Positions 12,277 to 24,499 of a DNA stretch of 64,000 bases are shown here, one piece after another. The stretch is from NCBI RefSeq assembly GCF_029867415.1, contig NC_081180.1, forward strand, positions 233,296,625 to 233,360,624, read 5' to 3'. The stretch comes from Vicia villosa (lineage: Eukaryota > Streptophyta > Magnoliopsida > Fabales > Fabaceae). Made by a program: the position numbers and the translations under genes. The notes beneath the pieces were generated by a model. The model saw only the letters and a list, made by a program, of their open reading frames with translations, was not told the origin of the DNA and did not search any database. The stretch's first letter is position 1. Each line of letters begins with the position of its first letter.

Positions 12277-14055
12277 ATTCACATTCATTCTGGATCCTGT
12301 TGATAACGATTCTGCTATTGCCAGTCATGACTTTGAAAATCCGATCTACCAAACTGAGGACGAAAGTGAGGAAGATTGTGAAGTACCTAGGGAACTTGCA
12401 AGGATATTAGAACAAGAAGAAAGAACTATACAGCCGCATGAAGAGCCAATTGAGGTTATCAACCTGGGCAGTGACGAAGAAAAGAAAGAAGTCAAGATAG
12501 GGGCTAATTTAGAAGACAATGTCAAGCAAAGACTGATTCAAATGTTACAAGACTATGTCGAGATATTCGCTTGGTCCTACGAAGATATGCCTGGTCTCGA
12601 TACCAATATTGTGGTCCATCGCTTGCCAATCAAAGAAGGTAGCACTCCAGTTAAGCAGAAGCTGTGAAGAAGTAGGCCCGACATGTCCAAGAAGATTAAA
12701 GACGAGGTTGAGAAGCAATTCAACGCTGGCTTTCTAAAAGTTGTGAGTTATCCTCCATGGATAGCTAACATCGTGCCTGTGCCTAAAAAAGACGGGAAAG
12801 TCAGAATGTGTGTAGACTACAGAGATCTAAATCGGGCAAGCCCCAAGGATGATTTCCCTTTACCTCACATCGATGTACTGGTTGACAATACTGCACAATG
12901 CAAAGTATTTTCCTTTATGGACGGATTCTCCGGTTACAATCAAATCAAGATGGCGCCAGAAGACATGGAAAAGACAACCTTCACAACACCCTGGGGAACC
13001 TTTTGTTACAAAGTGATGCCCTTTGGTTTAAAGAATGCAGGAGCAACGTATCAGCGTGCAATGGTAGCTCTGTTCCATGATATAATTCATCAGGAAATAG
13101 AAGTTTATGTGGATGATATGATTACAAAGTCCAACACCGAAGAAGAACATCTGGGTCATCTGCATAAGCTGTTTGACAGACTCAAGAAGTACAGGTTGCG
13201 ATTGAATCCAAACAAGTGTACCTTTGGAGTAAGATCCTGTAAGCTCTTGGGTTTCATAGTCAGCAGCAAGGGTATTGAAGTTGATCCTGCCAAGGTCAAA
13301 GCCATTCAAGAAATGCCCATACCCCGTACCGAGAAACAAGTCAGAGGATTCTTGGGACGTCTGAACTACATCGCCAGATTTATTGCCCATATGACTACTA
13401 CTTGTGTGCCAATCTTCAAATTGTTGAAGAAAGATCAAGTAGAAAGATGGAGCGACAAATGCCAATTAGCCTTTGATAAGATCAAAGAATATCTTCAAAA
13501 ACCACCAATCTTGTTACCACTAGTGGAAGGAAGACCTCTGATAATGTACCTAACAGTGTTAGAAGATTCAATGGGGTGTGTACTGGGGCAACATGACGAG
13601 TCTGGCCGAAAAGAGCATGCAATCTACTATCTTAGCAAAAAGTTTACCGATTGTGAAACAAGATACTCACTGCTCGAGAAAACTTGTTGTGCCTTGGCAT
13701 GGGCGGCTCACCGACTAAGACAGTATATGCTAAACCATACCACTTTGCTGATCTCCAAAATGGATCCTATCAAATATGTGTTCGAAAAACCTGCTCTCTC
13801 TGGAAGAATTGCAAGATGGCAAATGATCTTAACAGAGTATGACATCCAGTACACTTCGCAAAAGGCAATCAAAGGAAGTGTGGTAGCTGATCATCTGGAT
13901 CATCAATCAGTGGATGATTATCAAGCATTGAACTTTGACTTTCCAGATGAAGATATTATGCTAGTTACTGACTACGAACAACCCGGATTGGAGGAAGGAC
14001 CCGATCCAGGATCCCGATGGACTATGGTTTTTGATGGAGCCTCTAATGCGCTTGG
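12277..14055 (+). pseudogene. Ogre reverse transcriptase-RNase H
   Basis: Second exon of the polyprotein. A linker with DEEKKEVKIG-type sequence precedes the RT domain at about 12680-13260. RT motifs are RMCVDYRDLN, FSFMDGFSGYNQ, VMPFGLKNAGATYQR and the catalytic YVDD at 13106-13117. The retroviral RNase H follows (HAIYYLSKKF ... SLLEKTCCALAWA, about 13560-13890). The archaeal-type second RNase H typical of Tat/Ogre then begins (TMVFDGASN). One TGA at 12665-12667 replaces an Arg codon. The frame is cut at 14055 by the element at 14056 and resumes at 22824 with exact restoration of the ALG|NGIG sequence. Confidence 0.92.
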
Positions 14056-15793
14056 TGTCATACCCCAAATTTGTCCTACCCTTATTCATCTGGCTTATAA
14101 TCCATCTGCATACATCATTTAGGTCATGACCCAATTCATGCATTCATATCATGGTAACTATTTCGAGAAAGAGCTCCTGGCACAAAGAACTCCTGCTTAA
14201 ATATAAAGATCTGAGGTCCGATCCGGTGGCATTATCCTTCTAAGGGCATTCTTGAATCGGGATTTCCTCACCTTCAAGATAGGGTATTGGTTGGAAAGTA
14301 CAAGCTTGTCGTTCATCTGATTATCCTGAATTAGGGTTTCTTGACCAAAGTCAACGCAGTTGACTTTTTGGTCAACACACTGATCAAGAGCTGATTTTAT
14401 AAAGAGCGATGGTATGATGGCCGTGCGGAAGTGTTCTGTTGATCGCCACTGGTCAGAAGCTGATTAATCGGGAATTTCATTAAAATCGGAGGAAAATCAG
14501 AACAGTTGACTTTTGGGTCAAAATCGGAAGAGTTGTTCGAATATTGACTTTTGGTGGAAAATCGGTCAAGAAAAGTCGAGGAATGAATAAAATCGGGAGT
14601 TCGACAAAATTCGCCAAAAATATAAAAAAATCAAAAATGGAAAGTTTTCACACTTAGAAAAATTTTTGGTTCTTAAAAAGTCTAATGAACAGCTCACTTC
14701 ATCACCAATTTACACGTGGCAAATGGCATTTTTTGGAGAAATTTCCAATATCAAAGTTGTTCCTCTCATGGAGGAGAACAACTTTGTAGTTGGACACTTT
14801 TTCATTTGAAGCTTGATTTAAGAGATACAATCCTTGGAAGTTTGGAAATCATCATAGGTTACAAGTCTTAATTCAGGTCAGGCATTAAGTCATGCGTAGG
14901 CCTTTTGTCAAACACTTGGCATGCCAAATGTCAAGCTGGTCTTTGAACTCTACGAAAAGGCTGTGAGTGCAAACGTGGTATCATTCCATTCTCCTCCATG
15001 TTCTCTTTCAAACAAGGCAAGATTTGGATCATTTGGATAAGTATTGAATCAGATATAAAGCTCCAAAGTAGCACCCTCACAATGTCAAGCGCATACTTCT
15101 GGCAGGGCAGAAATTCAGGTCATGCGTACGCATTTCGTCAAACACTTGGCGTGCCAAATTGAATGTCAATTATAAGGCCCTCTAAGTCTCCATACGGATA
15201 AAGATTGATTCTAAACCATTATTTGCCATGTCTTCTATCCGATGAACCCAAGATCACTAATTTTGAACACGTGTCGACCAAGAGGGAAACATCCAAAGTC
15301 ATGCCCTTACAAAAGTCTATGTTACCAAGAAGTCTCAGCCCAAGTTGGGTCAAGCACGCGCAGACACGAGCCAATGCTGCATCACCATAGTTCCAATGTG
15401 ATTTTGAGTGAATTCTAATCATTTCCTCTTACTCCTTCCAACATGAATGATGTTCCATCTTATGACATCTTTGCTATGCAACAAAAACCTGGGCATTTGA
15501 GCTGAAGATCATGAAGCTATAATGCTTTGGAAGGGAGTCATTTGGAAAGGGTTGGCATTGGTTGATTGGCTAAGCATCTAATGGCGATGGCAGCATCTCA
15601 TTCAAAAAGGGCCATGCAAACCATGCAAGAATATAGAAAAAGATTCACTACATTCAACACACTAAAGTCCCACATTGGAAAAATGAGAAAAAGTGTGCTG
15701 CAAGTCCCACATTGGAAAAATGAGAAAGAGGTATTGCAAACTAGTCCAAGTCCCACATTCAAGAATTGTGAATCACAAACCAATGGTTGGCCA

Positions 15794-15800
15794 TATAAAT
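15794..15800 (+). promoter_or_regulatory. LTR TATA box
   Basis: TATAAATAG context at 15794-15802, a near-consensus plant TATA box. A pyrimidine-rich CT tract starts about 55 bp downstream, resembling a Y-patch in the 5'UTR. Confidence 0.65.
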
Positions 15801-15854
15801 AGAAACTCATACACTTCATTCTCACTCACTTCCACTCTTCACTATATCACCATA

Positions 15855-15877
15855 CTCTCTCTCTCTCTCTCCCTCTA

Positions 15878-15935
<58 letters not shown>

Positions 15936-15964
15936 ACTCTCTCTCTCTCTCTCTCTCCCTCTCT
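15855..15964 (+). repeat. Imperfect (CT)n microsatellite
   Basis: About 110 bp of CT dinucleotides with a few CCCT and AACT interruptions, located just downstream of the LTR TATA box. Confidence 0.95.
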
Positions 15965-18124
15965 TCTTCCTCTCTCGGTTCTCTTCTTCCATACACCTTC
16001 TTAGAGTTTGTTACATCTTATAACAAGCTCTAAGTCTCCATAACCACCTCACCCTCAAACTTCCCACAAGAAATCATTCAACTTTCATCACTTGGTCACT
16101 CTTTCTCACCAAGCATCGTCAACATCACCTCACTCCTTACAAAGATTTGAGCAAGCAAATCAAACCTCATGGCTTCCCGAAGTCGGCTACACCACCATTG
16201 AGTTCTCAGGACCGAAGCGATTCTCAAGTCAGTAGCACACAAGCGTGGAGCTCTCTCTTTTCTTTGTTCAAAGATCATCAGGAGGTAAGTTCTTGAATCT
16301 CCCTTGGCATCATAGCAATAACATGTAGGACATGTGCATCTGAGAGTGTATAATCCTGTTCCTTGTATATGCTTAAATTCAGTTATTCTGGGCTTGAATC
16401 CGTGTGCTTGAAACATGCATGAGAATCTATCCAAATCATGGATTTAGGATCTGTGAGTGTGCAGGAAGTGTATGAGCTATTTACATGCGTTTTGGTGAAG
16501 TTTGCTCATGTTAGGGTTTTCTAAATCCTTTCGGTTTGATGAGTAGAGATAAGATCAATAGAAACTAAGTGCAGATCCATGATTAGTGTGAAATTCCGAG
16601 CCGGAACATGGTCGACTTTTAAATTTCTGGGCGTTTTGAGCTTTCGCCGGTGGCTGAGACGGCCGGAAGGGATGACCGGAAGTAGCTCCGGCAGCCCACG
16701 CGAACCGCGACGTGGCTTTTCTCCATTTGCTGTATCTCTTTTGTCTTCTTGTTATTTTGTCCTTACTCATATGATGAATTGGTGTGCTGGCGTTGCTTGA
16801 TTCGTTAGATGGCCCAGGTTTTGTCCTATTTGATTTAAATAAAGTGCACCAATTGATGAAGGTGTGATGCTGATACATGATAACGTAAAGACCATGGCAT
16901 GAATGCTGTATGTTGCATGAAATAATAAAAACAACAATAGTGAATGAAATAAAACATGCTATTGGGCCTCCCACGCGTAAGGGCCTTATTTTTCTGGATC
17001 CTACCCCCCTTCGCCTGCTGTTACACCACCATACACTGACTCTGGGCCTGCGCTGAGCAGCTATCCCCACCCCCATTTTCGGCCCAGTCTTATGCTTCAA
17101 ATGCTTTTTTAGTTCTTTTTTTAAATTACTTGTGCACCCCCTTGCTGTTAACAAAAAACAAATAATAAAAATGGTTTTTTCCTTTTATGCTTTTAAATCT
17201 TTTGCAATTAAAAAATTCTTTTTCTTAAATAAAAAACATTTCTCTTCCAATTAGAGTTTTTAGAATTCTTTTTTTTTCTTTAATTAATTTTAATTGTTGT
17301 TTCCTTGAATTTTGATTGGTTGGTAAACCATAGTAAATAAATAGTTGTTTCTTTGTTAATTCGAAATTAGCTTCTTTTACAAATAAAAATGAAATAGTTT
17401 GTGAATATACTTTCTTGGCTTGTATAGATTTTAATTCTTTTCTTTTTGTGAATATTCCATATATGTGAAACGACAATTATGCCCTTGGTCCTTGAAGTTG
17501 ATTTTAATCCATTTAATTGTTTTTCTCCATTTTTCTCTTAGAATATTCTTACAACATAGAATTAGAAATAGGCTAGTCTCCCCCTTTTGGCATTCTTTTT
17601 TCTTTTACAACCTTAAAACATTAATAAATACTCGAATAAAATCCCCTTAAAAAACACCAACCAAAAACACTTCAAAAAACCTAATAAATGTTCAGACTTA
17701 AAACAAAAGTGAGGAAGTGGTGCGAGACCTTGTAGTAGGTTCTCGTCATCATGGAATTACCCTAAAAGACACAAACCAATCATTTCTTTTTCTTTTGCCT
17801 GCTTGGCACCTAAGGGCACCGTTATCTCCGCTCTACTGCATCCTAGGTCGATCCCTTATGCAAGAGCGTGAGCGTTAACTCCGCCCAACTAAAAAACACA
17901 AAAACAAACAGAAAATCTTTAGTCGAACTACGGCGCTCTGATTTCTCCATTGCACATTGGAGGTACGTAGGCACAGGGTACGAACACCCTAGCGAGCGAT
18001 CTTTTCTCTTTTCCTTTATTTTGTTCGGCCTTTTCTTGCTTATTTGCTTATTTTCCTATTATTTGCATGTTTCCTCTTATTTGTATATTTTCCATTGCAT
18101 GTTTCCCTTTACACATATCATGAT

Positions 18125-18152
<28 letters not shown>
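18125..18152 (+). repeat. (AC)n microsatellite
   Basis: About 14 AC units close to the end of the 5' LTR of the 14056 element. Confidence 0.95.
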
Positions 18153-18156
<4 letters not shown>

Positions 18157-18374
18157 AGATTAGAAAGCTAGAAAGAATGGATCCTGTGGAGTACCACAGA
18201 CGTGAGGGGTGCTAATACCTTCCCCTCACGTAACAGACACCCTTACCCTTTCTCTGAGACCATTGCTTGTTATTTGGTTTTCTTCGATATTTTCCATTCC
18301 TTATTGTAGGATAAATAGATGTTCGATGGCGACTTCATTGTATTTGTTTCGATGAGTTTTCCAGTTGCTTCAGC

Positions 18375-18392
18375 TGGCGACTTCACTGGGGA
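18375..18392 (+). other. Primer binding site of the 14056 element
   Basis: TGGCGACTTCACTGGGGA, two bases after the LTR terminal CA at 18371-18372. Related to, but different from, the Ogre tRNA-Arg site at 1917. Confidence 0.7.
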
Positions 18393-19276
18393 TGTTGCTA
18401 GACCTGTTGCTGGTCCATCCTTAGCGAGTCGATCCTAGCCTGCGTTTGTTTGTTTATTTACTGGGTGTTTATTTGTTTTTATGTCTATACCTTGTATATA
18501 TGTTTGCATGTTTATTTTTCTGCTTGCATATCATGTTTATTTCTGTTTGCACATCATGCATATGGATTATATTCTGTGTTCCTTGGGGTCTTCTGTTCTG
18601 TTTTGCAGGTTGGGTGGGATGTTCTATGAGGTAAAAGGTCCATTACCCAGACCGAGCATACACTTAGTTTAGCGTGGATAGTTATGTTGGCTCTCGTGGC
18701 GCTTGGCACGTAGAGTTGGCATAACATACCACAACCAGGAGAGAACTCGGTGGGGCGATCTCTGTCCGGCATGCTTATGGCCGTAGGCAGGCGCTCTCAT
18801 TGTTTGTTCGAAATTCCTGGCGACCATTAGGGACCACTTGTCCGTGTCTAGGTTCACCTGTGAGTGGGGAGGGATATACATGACAGGTACCGTTGGTGAC
18901 TATTCTGTTCTGTTGGTGACTATTGGTTTTCCTGGTATTCAAAAAGGTGTCGGACCTTTGATCCTGTGACATTTGACCTGTATCAGTTATTCAGAGGATT
19001 GTACAGTGGTTACTAAGATTATATGGACCGTGGATCCCATGCTTTTGCATTGCATAACATCATTGCTTTGTCCACTCCATTTATGAAAGATCCTAAAGTC
19101 TATTTCCAAAAAAAAAAAGGAGAAAAGAAAAGAAAAGAAAATATATGTAAAAGAAAAGGAAATAGAAAAGCAAAAAAGAAAGAAAAGATATTCTATACAA
19201 AAAAAGGAAGCTTTAATTCAAAAAAAAGAAGAATGAAAGTGTGTGAAAAGACTTTAGGATCTCTCATAAATGAAAC
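18393..19276 (+). other. Leader of the 14056 element
   Basis: Untranslated region between primer site and Gag-like ORF. No confident coding potential. A purine-rich AAAAGAAAAG-type run occupies 19105-19235. Confidence 0.6.
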
Positions 19277-20490
19277 ATGCATTCATACTATCATGCATTT
19301 CATGGTTCTTTCAAAGACTTATGGGGCCATTTCCATCCAGACTCCAAGATCAACAACAGATTTGACTTCTCACCGCCACAAGCTCCAAGATCAACTATGG
19401 AACAACTCCGTGAGGAAATGGATGAGATGAAGGAACAAATGGGTCATCTTATGTTGGAGATGCGAGACTTGGTCCGTAATCAGGATGCACTAAAAGAGGA
19501 AAACAATCAGTTGAAGACTCAATTGAGCTTGGTCATGGAAGTTCTGAGGACGGTACTAAGAAAGGAAGGGGATGTTGTTCCTACTGCTGCAACAGAAGTT
19601 GTTGATCCCTTCTCTTCAGTAGGATCCTTTCCCACTCATGGAATACCTCAGGAAGTTCCTCCTCAACTCCATGTGCCATTACCTCCATGCCAATCTGTTC
19701 TTCAAGGAGGCCAAATGTGTGGGAAAAAGCCTAAGATACCTCAGAGAATTCTCAATCCTATCCCGATGCCTTACGCTCAGTTACTTCCCCGTTTGCTGGA
19801 GCTTCAGTTGATTGAGCTACGAGAATTGGCTACGCCTGAAAAGCTTCCCCCCACCTTTGATGCCAATGCTCGATGTGAGTTCCATTCTGGGGCACCTGGT
19901 CATGATATTGAGAATTGTAGGGCGCTGAAGCAGCAAATTCAAGATCTCATTGATTCAAAAGTGATTTTGTTCACCCCGAGGGTATGTTTGTTCGAGGAAA
20001 TGGGGTTCCAACTGCGGTGGAAGAAAAGGTTGATTCATACTTCTATGTCAGATCTACTTCAAATCAGAAGCATAATGCACCATCTTGGGTTCCAGGTTTC
20101 CCACCTCATCAGTCTCCATTTGTTTCTCAGCCAAATCAAAAGAGGAAGACACCTGAACAGAATGGGTACGGGAATCATTGCCATCAGCAGGGTCCACAAA
20201 TGCCAAGGAGACCACCAAGAAGGATTGACCCAATTCCTATGACTTATAGTCAGCTGCTTTCTCATTTGCTCAAGGATTCTTTGGTCCAACTAAGGGAGTT
20301 TAAGCCCCCTTCAATACCAATTCCTCAAGGATATGACTTAAATGCAAGGTGTGAGTACCATTCTGGGACATCTGGACATTCAACTGAGAATTGTAATATT
20401 TTGAAACACAAAGTCCAAGATCTCATTGACTCCAAAGTAATATCATTCACTCCAAATGGCCTGCACATAAGACGAAGAGTTCATGCATAA
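19277..20490 (+). pseudogene. Reduced Gag-like protein with two zinc-knuckle regions
   Basis: Two overlapping frames (19277-20242 and 19984-20490) that a frameshift near 19980 separates. The N-terminal part (19399-19560) is a strong coiled coil (MEQLREEMDEMKEQMG onward). Two copies of a region of about 80 residues follow, each starting PIPMxYxQLLxxLL, containing NARCEFHSGAPGHDIENC or NARCEYHSGTSGHSTENC, and ending QDLIDSKVI.FTP (about 19750-19980 and 20230-20460). Such Cys/His regions are the Tat/Ogre Gag zinc-knuckle equivalent. The capsid domain between coiled coil and knuckle is absent. It may serve RNA binding in trans with an autonomous partner (inference). Confidence 0.7.
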
Positions 20491-20900
20491 GTGAATGTCC
20501 GTATTCCAGAAAGTATCACAAAAAAAAAAAAAGAAGAATAAGCCCGAATGGAGTCAAGGCTCCTCAACATTGGCAATCATCATTTCATTTCCGTATTCTC
20601 ACTTCAATATTCCCTATTTTGTTGAAGACTACTTCCTTGTCTGAGTTGGTTGGTATGATAATAATAAAAGCACCACAAATTCTCGAGCAACTTCGTCATA
20701 ATCTTTTCCAAAAAAAAGAAATCAAGAATGTTTTGTAGAAGCATCTCTCATTCTCAAGGTTCTTATGCTCAGTTGTATCCGTGGAGGTTGGTGTTTCAGT
20801 TGGTGTTTGAGTTCTCTTTGCAACAAATAGCTTCTCTAAGTTTGGTGACTACGCAAGGTTCCTCCATGTTTGATAGCAAATACTTCTTCAATGAATATGC

Positions 20901-21373
20901 TTGGGGCTCCCGCACGAGGGATAAGCAAGACGCACTCTTATCTTGAGCATTGCATCACTCGCATTGCTCGAATCCCTAAAGCATTACAAGTTCTTAGGTG
21001 ACTTCGTCAGAATCTTCTTCCGTGTGATAATCAAGAGTGTTCTTCACAATGCTTCTCATTCTCAAGGTTCTACTTCATATACCAGTTGCCTTTTCTCAGG
21101 ATCTCCTTCTCGGTGGCCTTCGCTCGTTAACAGAGACAAGAAGAATATGAGAAACAAATTGATGTGATTCTATTGCCTTGTGCCCATTCACTTCCCTGTT
21201 TGTTGGAATTTCAGTTAGTAACTCTCCTGAGCTTGATGACCGTACCAAATTCTTTCCACTTATGATGGCGATTACTATTCTAGCAACTATGTTTGGGGCT
21301 CCCGCACGAGGGATAAGCAAGACATACTCTTATCTTGAGCATTGCATCACTCGCATTGCTCGAATCCCTAAAG
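20901..21373 (+). repeat. Direct duplication of an 81-bp block, 392 bp apart
   Basis: TTGGGGCTCCCGCACGAGGG starts both 20901-20981 and 21293-21373; the 81-bp blocks differ at two positions. Weaker similarity extends leftward (TCTCATTCTCAAGGTTCT near 20745 and 21055). Confidence 0.9.
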
Positions 21374-22184
21374 TGAGGCAAATGTTTACAACGCTTGGGT
21401 GACTTCGTGGGAGTTCTCTTTTGAAGTAATCTGAAGTGTTTGGAAGGAACTGCAGAAAGTATTCAAGCCCAACAAGTCCAGACGGAGTCAAGTCTCCTCA
21501 ACGACGACACCCATTTAGTTTCTTACTGCATTCTCATTGTAATTTTTCATTTGTGTGTTTAAGCATCAATAGCATGTAAAAACTTGTTAATTTCTGAATG
21601 AAAATCATAATACATTGGTTATGTTTGTCTTGAAGTAATCCATTCGTTATCACTCATAAAATATTTTGGCATTACGATACCAACTTTACTAATTGCTTGC
21701 TTATGCAAAAAAGCTGAGGGAGAATGATGAAAAATAAAAACGCAAAATCTCTAATCGTGTGTTTTTGAATAAAACCCTACTGAGGATGTACAGGCATTGT
21801 TTCAAATCCCCAAACACTGGAGATATAAGGGAGATAGACCCTCGTCAACCCCTTTGAGCCTTGAAGTAGGAGTTTCTTTTTCTAATCATAAAAAAAACCC
21901 TTATTTTAACCCTGGGGCAGGGTAGTGTTCATTTAACTTGATCGAGCTTTCAAAACTCACCAAAAGGGTATGCATCTAAGGATACGACAATGGTTATCCT
22001 TCAAAAGGTTGAGGAATATCAAAACCGCAATGGTTATCTTTATTCCATCAAGAGGTCAAAAGATGACGATGCCACAATGGTTATCCCTCATCAATCAAAG
22101 AATGAGGCGGTCACAATCTTTCAAACAAATCGAGAGAAACGCAAGATCACACGACTTGTTCCAAAAAGAATAAAAAAAAGCCCG

Positions 22185-22273
22185 CTAAGTCAACAACATG
22201 AAAATAAGTGACTTAGGCAAAAGTTAGGGCATCCCGCTGGACTCCAAAATAAAATTCAAGAGAATTTGTCCAG
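22185..22273 (+). other. Two conserved RNA hairpins in the 14056 element 3'UTR
   Basis: Stem CTAAGT/ACTTAG at 22185-22190 and 22211-22216, then CTGGAC/GTCCAG at 22237-22242 and 22268-22273. Each 3' arm is followed by GCAAAAGTTAGGG. Equivalent to the array at 24500-24644. Confidence 0.65.
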
Positions 22274-22599
22274 GCAAAAGTTAGGGAAAGCAGAAGTGAA
22301 AAATAAGGATTACAAAATAAAAATCCTTATCAAAAGAACAAAGTCGTGTGATCAGACACCAAAAATGCAAGATGAAGTGACTGCCATGTCCAAAAAACCT
22401 CATTGATTCCTCAACCATTCCAAATTCCTTGTGAGGAATGAACACTCATGTCGAGTTAATTGAACCTAGGAATGGAGAACATCATGAAGGGGGTGGGTAC
22501 CAAATAATTTTGAGCCTAAAATCCTTTGTTTTCTGAAAACCGTGAACCTGGCCAAATTACAACCCTTAAAAGTCCTAATTGAAGTAGGGTTTATTTCGA

Positions 22600-22818
22600 A
22601 ATCACACCCTTTAGATAGAAACAAACATAGGTGGATACCATCGAGTACGATGGGCGCGAGGGGTGCTAATACCTTCCCCTTGCGTAACCGACTCCCGTAC
22701 CTTGATTCTCTGGTCGCAAGACCCTGTTCCTTCCTTTGTTAGGTTTCCTGGTATTCCTTTCCCTTATGGGAAAAATATATTGGTGGCGACTCTGTTCATT
22801 TTTCGCGAGCGTGCGACA
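22600..22818 (+). mobile_element. LTR 3'-end fragment closing the 14056 element
   Basis: Contains the conserved Tat LTR tail (GAGGGGTGCTAATACCTTCC near 22658, then GGTGGCGACTCTGTTC) and ends ACA before the CTTGG target duplication. Its start is missing, and it aligns only loosely with 18150-18372. Confidence 0.7.
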
Positions 22819-24483
22819 CTTGGCAATGGCATCGGAGTTATAATCATTTCTCCTGCAGGAGGACATACACCATTCACTGCAGGATTATGTTTCAACTGCA
22901 CTAACAATATAGCCGAGTACGAAACATGCATTTTGGGTCTCAAAGCTGCAATCGATCTGAGAATCAAGTTCCTAGAGGTCTACGGAGACTCGGCCCTTGT
23001 AATTTATCAAGTTAAAGGGGAATGGGACACGAAGCACCCGAATCTAATTCCTTACAAAGAATATGTGCTGAGTTTGATTCCTTACTTTGAAGAAATCACT
23101 TTTGAACATATCCCGCGAGAAGAAAATCAACTAGCTGATGCTCTAGCTACCATGTCATCCATGTTCAAAGTCAGGTGGGACAATGAGGCGCCAATAATCA
23201 CCATTTACAGTCAGGATGAACCAGCCTATTGCAACGAGATTGACACTGAAGGAGTGGAAGAAAAACCATGGTTCCATGAAGTAAAAAGATATCTCGAAGC
23301 CTAGGAGTATCCTGAAGGGGCATCCATTAATGATAGAAAGTTTCTAAGAAGATTTGCTGCCAAATTCTTTCTGAGTAATGGAATCCTGTACAAGCACAAC
23401 CATGACTCGACTCTGCTTCGTTGTGTGAACAAGAAGGAAGCGGAACAGATTATGGAAGATATACACGATGGTGCCTTTGGTACTCATTCAAGTGGACATA
23501 CAATGGCTAAAAAGATTTTAAGAGCAGGTTATTATTGGTCTACCATGGAGACAGACTGCCATCATCATTCCAGAACTTGTCACAAATGCCAGATATATGC
23601 CGACAAAGTACATGTACCTCCAGTCCCATTAAACGTTCTGATGGATCCTTGGCCTTTTACAATGTGGGGAATTGATATGATTGGAGAGATCAAGCCTACT
23701 GCTTCCAACGGACATCGTTTTATCCTGGCCGCTATTGACTACTTCACAAAATGGGTAGAGGCAGCCTCGTTTGCTTCAGTCACCAAGAATATTGTGGCCC
23801 GGTTTATCAAGCATTATCTCATTTGTCGGTATGGCGTCCCTGAAAGGATCATCACAGACAATGGCACAAATTTAAACGACAGGATGATTACCGAACTCTG
23901 CACGCGGTTCCAGATCAAACATCATAATTCATCCCTATATCGACCAAAGATGAATGGCGCGGTGAAAGTTGCCAACAAGAACATCAAGAAGATCATACAA
24001 AAGATGACAGTAACCTACAAAGACTGGCATGAGATGTTACCTTTTGCTCTTCATGGTTATCGCACCTCAGCACGTACCTCAACAGGGGCAACTCCATTCT
24101 CCTTAGTCTATGGTATGGAGGCAGTTCTTCCAATTGAAATTCAGATTCCTTCCCTAAGGATTATGAAAGAAGCCGATCTAGACAAAGACTGGATTGATGA
24201 GAAGAGGCTTGCGGCTATTTGTCATGGCCAGTTGTACCAGAAACGTATGATCAAAGCCTTCAACAAGAAAGTCAAGAACCAGTTATATCAAATCGGTGAT
24301 TTAGTTGTAAAACGCATCATCTTACCACAAGGTGAACCCAGGGGCAAGTGGACTCCCACTTATGAGGGACCATTTGTAATCAAGAAGGTATTCTCCGGAG
24401 GAGCCATGTTGCTTACCACTATGGATGGCGAGGATTTCCCACACCTTGTAAATGCGGACATAGTCAAAAAGTACTTCGCTTAA
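22819..24483 (+). pseudogene. Ogre second RNase H and integrase
   Basis: The archaeal-type RNase H resumes (NIAEYETCILGLKAAIDL ... GDSALVIYQVKGEW) and is followed by integrase. A TAG at 23302-23304 replaces a Gln codon between the two. The integrase has a zinc-binding H..H..CHKC (23500-23590) and a DDE core: Asp in WGIDMIG (23674) and Asp in ITDNG (23857). The usual Glu of the MNGAVEAANKN motif is a Lys codon (AAA at 23965-23967), which should abolish catalysis. The frame ends at TAA 24481-24483. There is no chromodomain, as expected for Tat. Confidence 0.92.
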
Positions 24484-24499
24484 AGAAAAGAAAAGCTCG

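Larger units (their letters stand above)
14056..18372 (+). mobile_element. 5' LTR of the 14056 element
   Basis: About 4.3 kb, TG...CA, followed by a primer site. Contains W-box-like TTGAC/GTCAA cores at 14340-14530, a canonical TATA at 15794, a long CT tract at 15855-15964 and an (AC)n tract at 18125-18152. It ends in the conserved Tat LTR tail (GGGGTGCTAATACCTTCCCC near 18207, then ...TGGCGACTTCATT). Short ORFs on either strand (for example 16555-17154 on the minus strand) show no recognisable domain. Confidence 0.8.
20491..22599 (+). other. 3' non-coding region of the 14056 element
   Basis: No protein domain. Holds a direct duplication (20901-20981 and 21293-21373), hairpins at 22185-22273, and a stretch at 21660-21960 (GATGTACAGGCATTGTTTCA, then a segment ending CCTGGGGCAGGGTAG) that is also present at 58980-59200 in element C. 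These are conserved Tat/Ogre post-coding sequences. Near 22600 the 3'UTR joins directly to the end of an LTR, without a visible polypurine tract or LTR start. Confidence 0.65.
14056..22818 (+). mobile_element. Non-autonomous Tat/Ogre-like element, chimeric LTR ends
   Basis: An 8763-bp insertion starting TGTCATACCCC and ending GCGACA, flanked by CTTGG at 14051-14055 and 22819-22823. The host aRNase H frame is restored by its removal. Order: 5' LTR (14056-18372), PBS (18375-18392), leader, a Gag-like ORF pair with two zinc-knuckle regions, a 3' region with duplicated blocks and hairpins, and about 215 bp of LTR end. There is no capsid domain, protease, RT or integrase. The terminal 215 bp are only distantly similar to the end of the 5' LTR, so the two ends come from different subfamilies or the 3' LTR was replaced. 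Confidence 0.85.

Noticed and set aside
16555..17154. 199-codon minus-strand ORF inside the 14056 LTR
   Set aside because: No recognisable domain, low-complexity basic start, lies across a GC-rich LTR stretch where long chance ORFs are expected.
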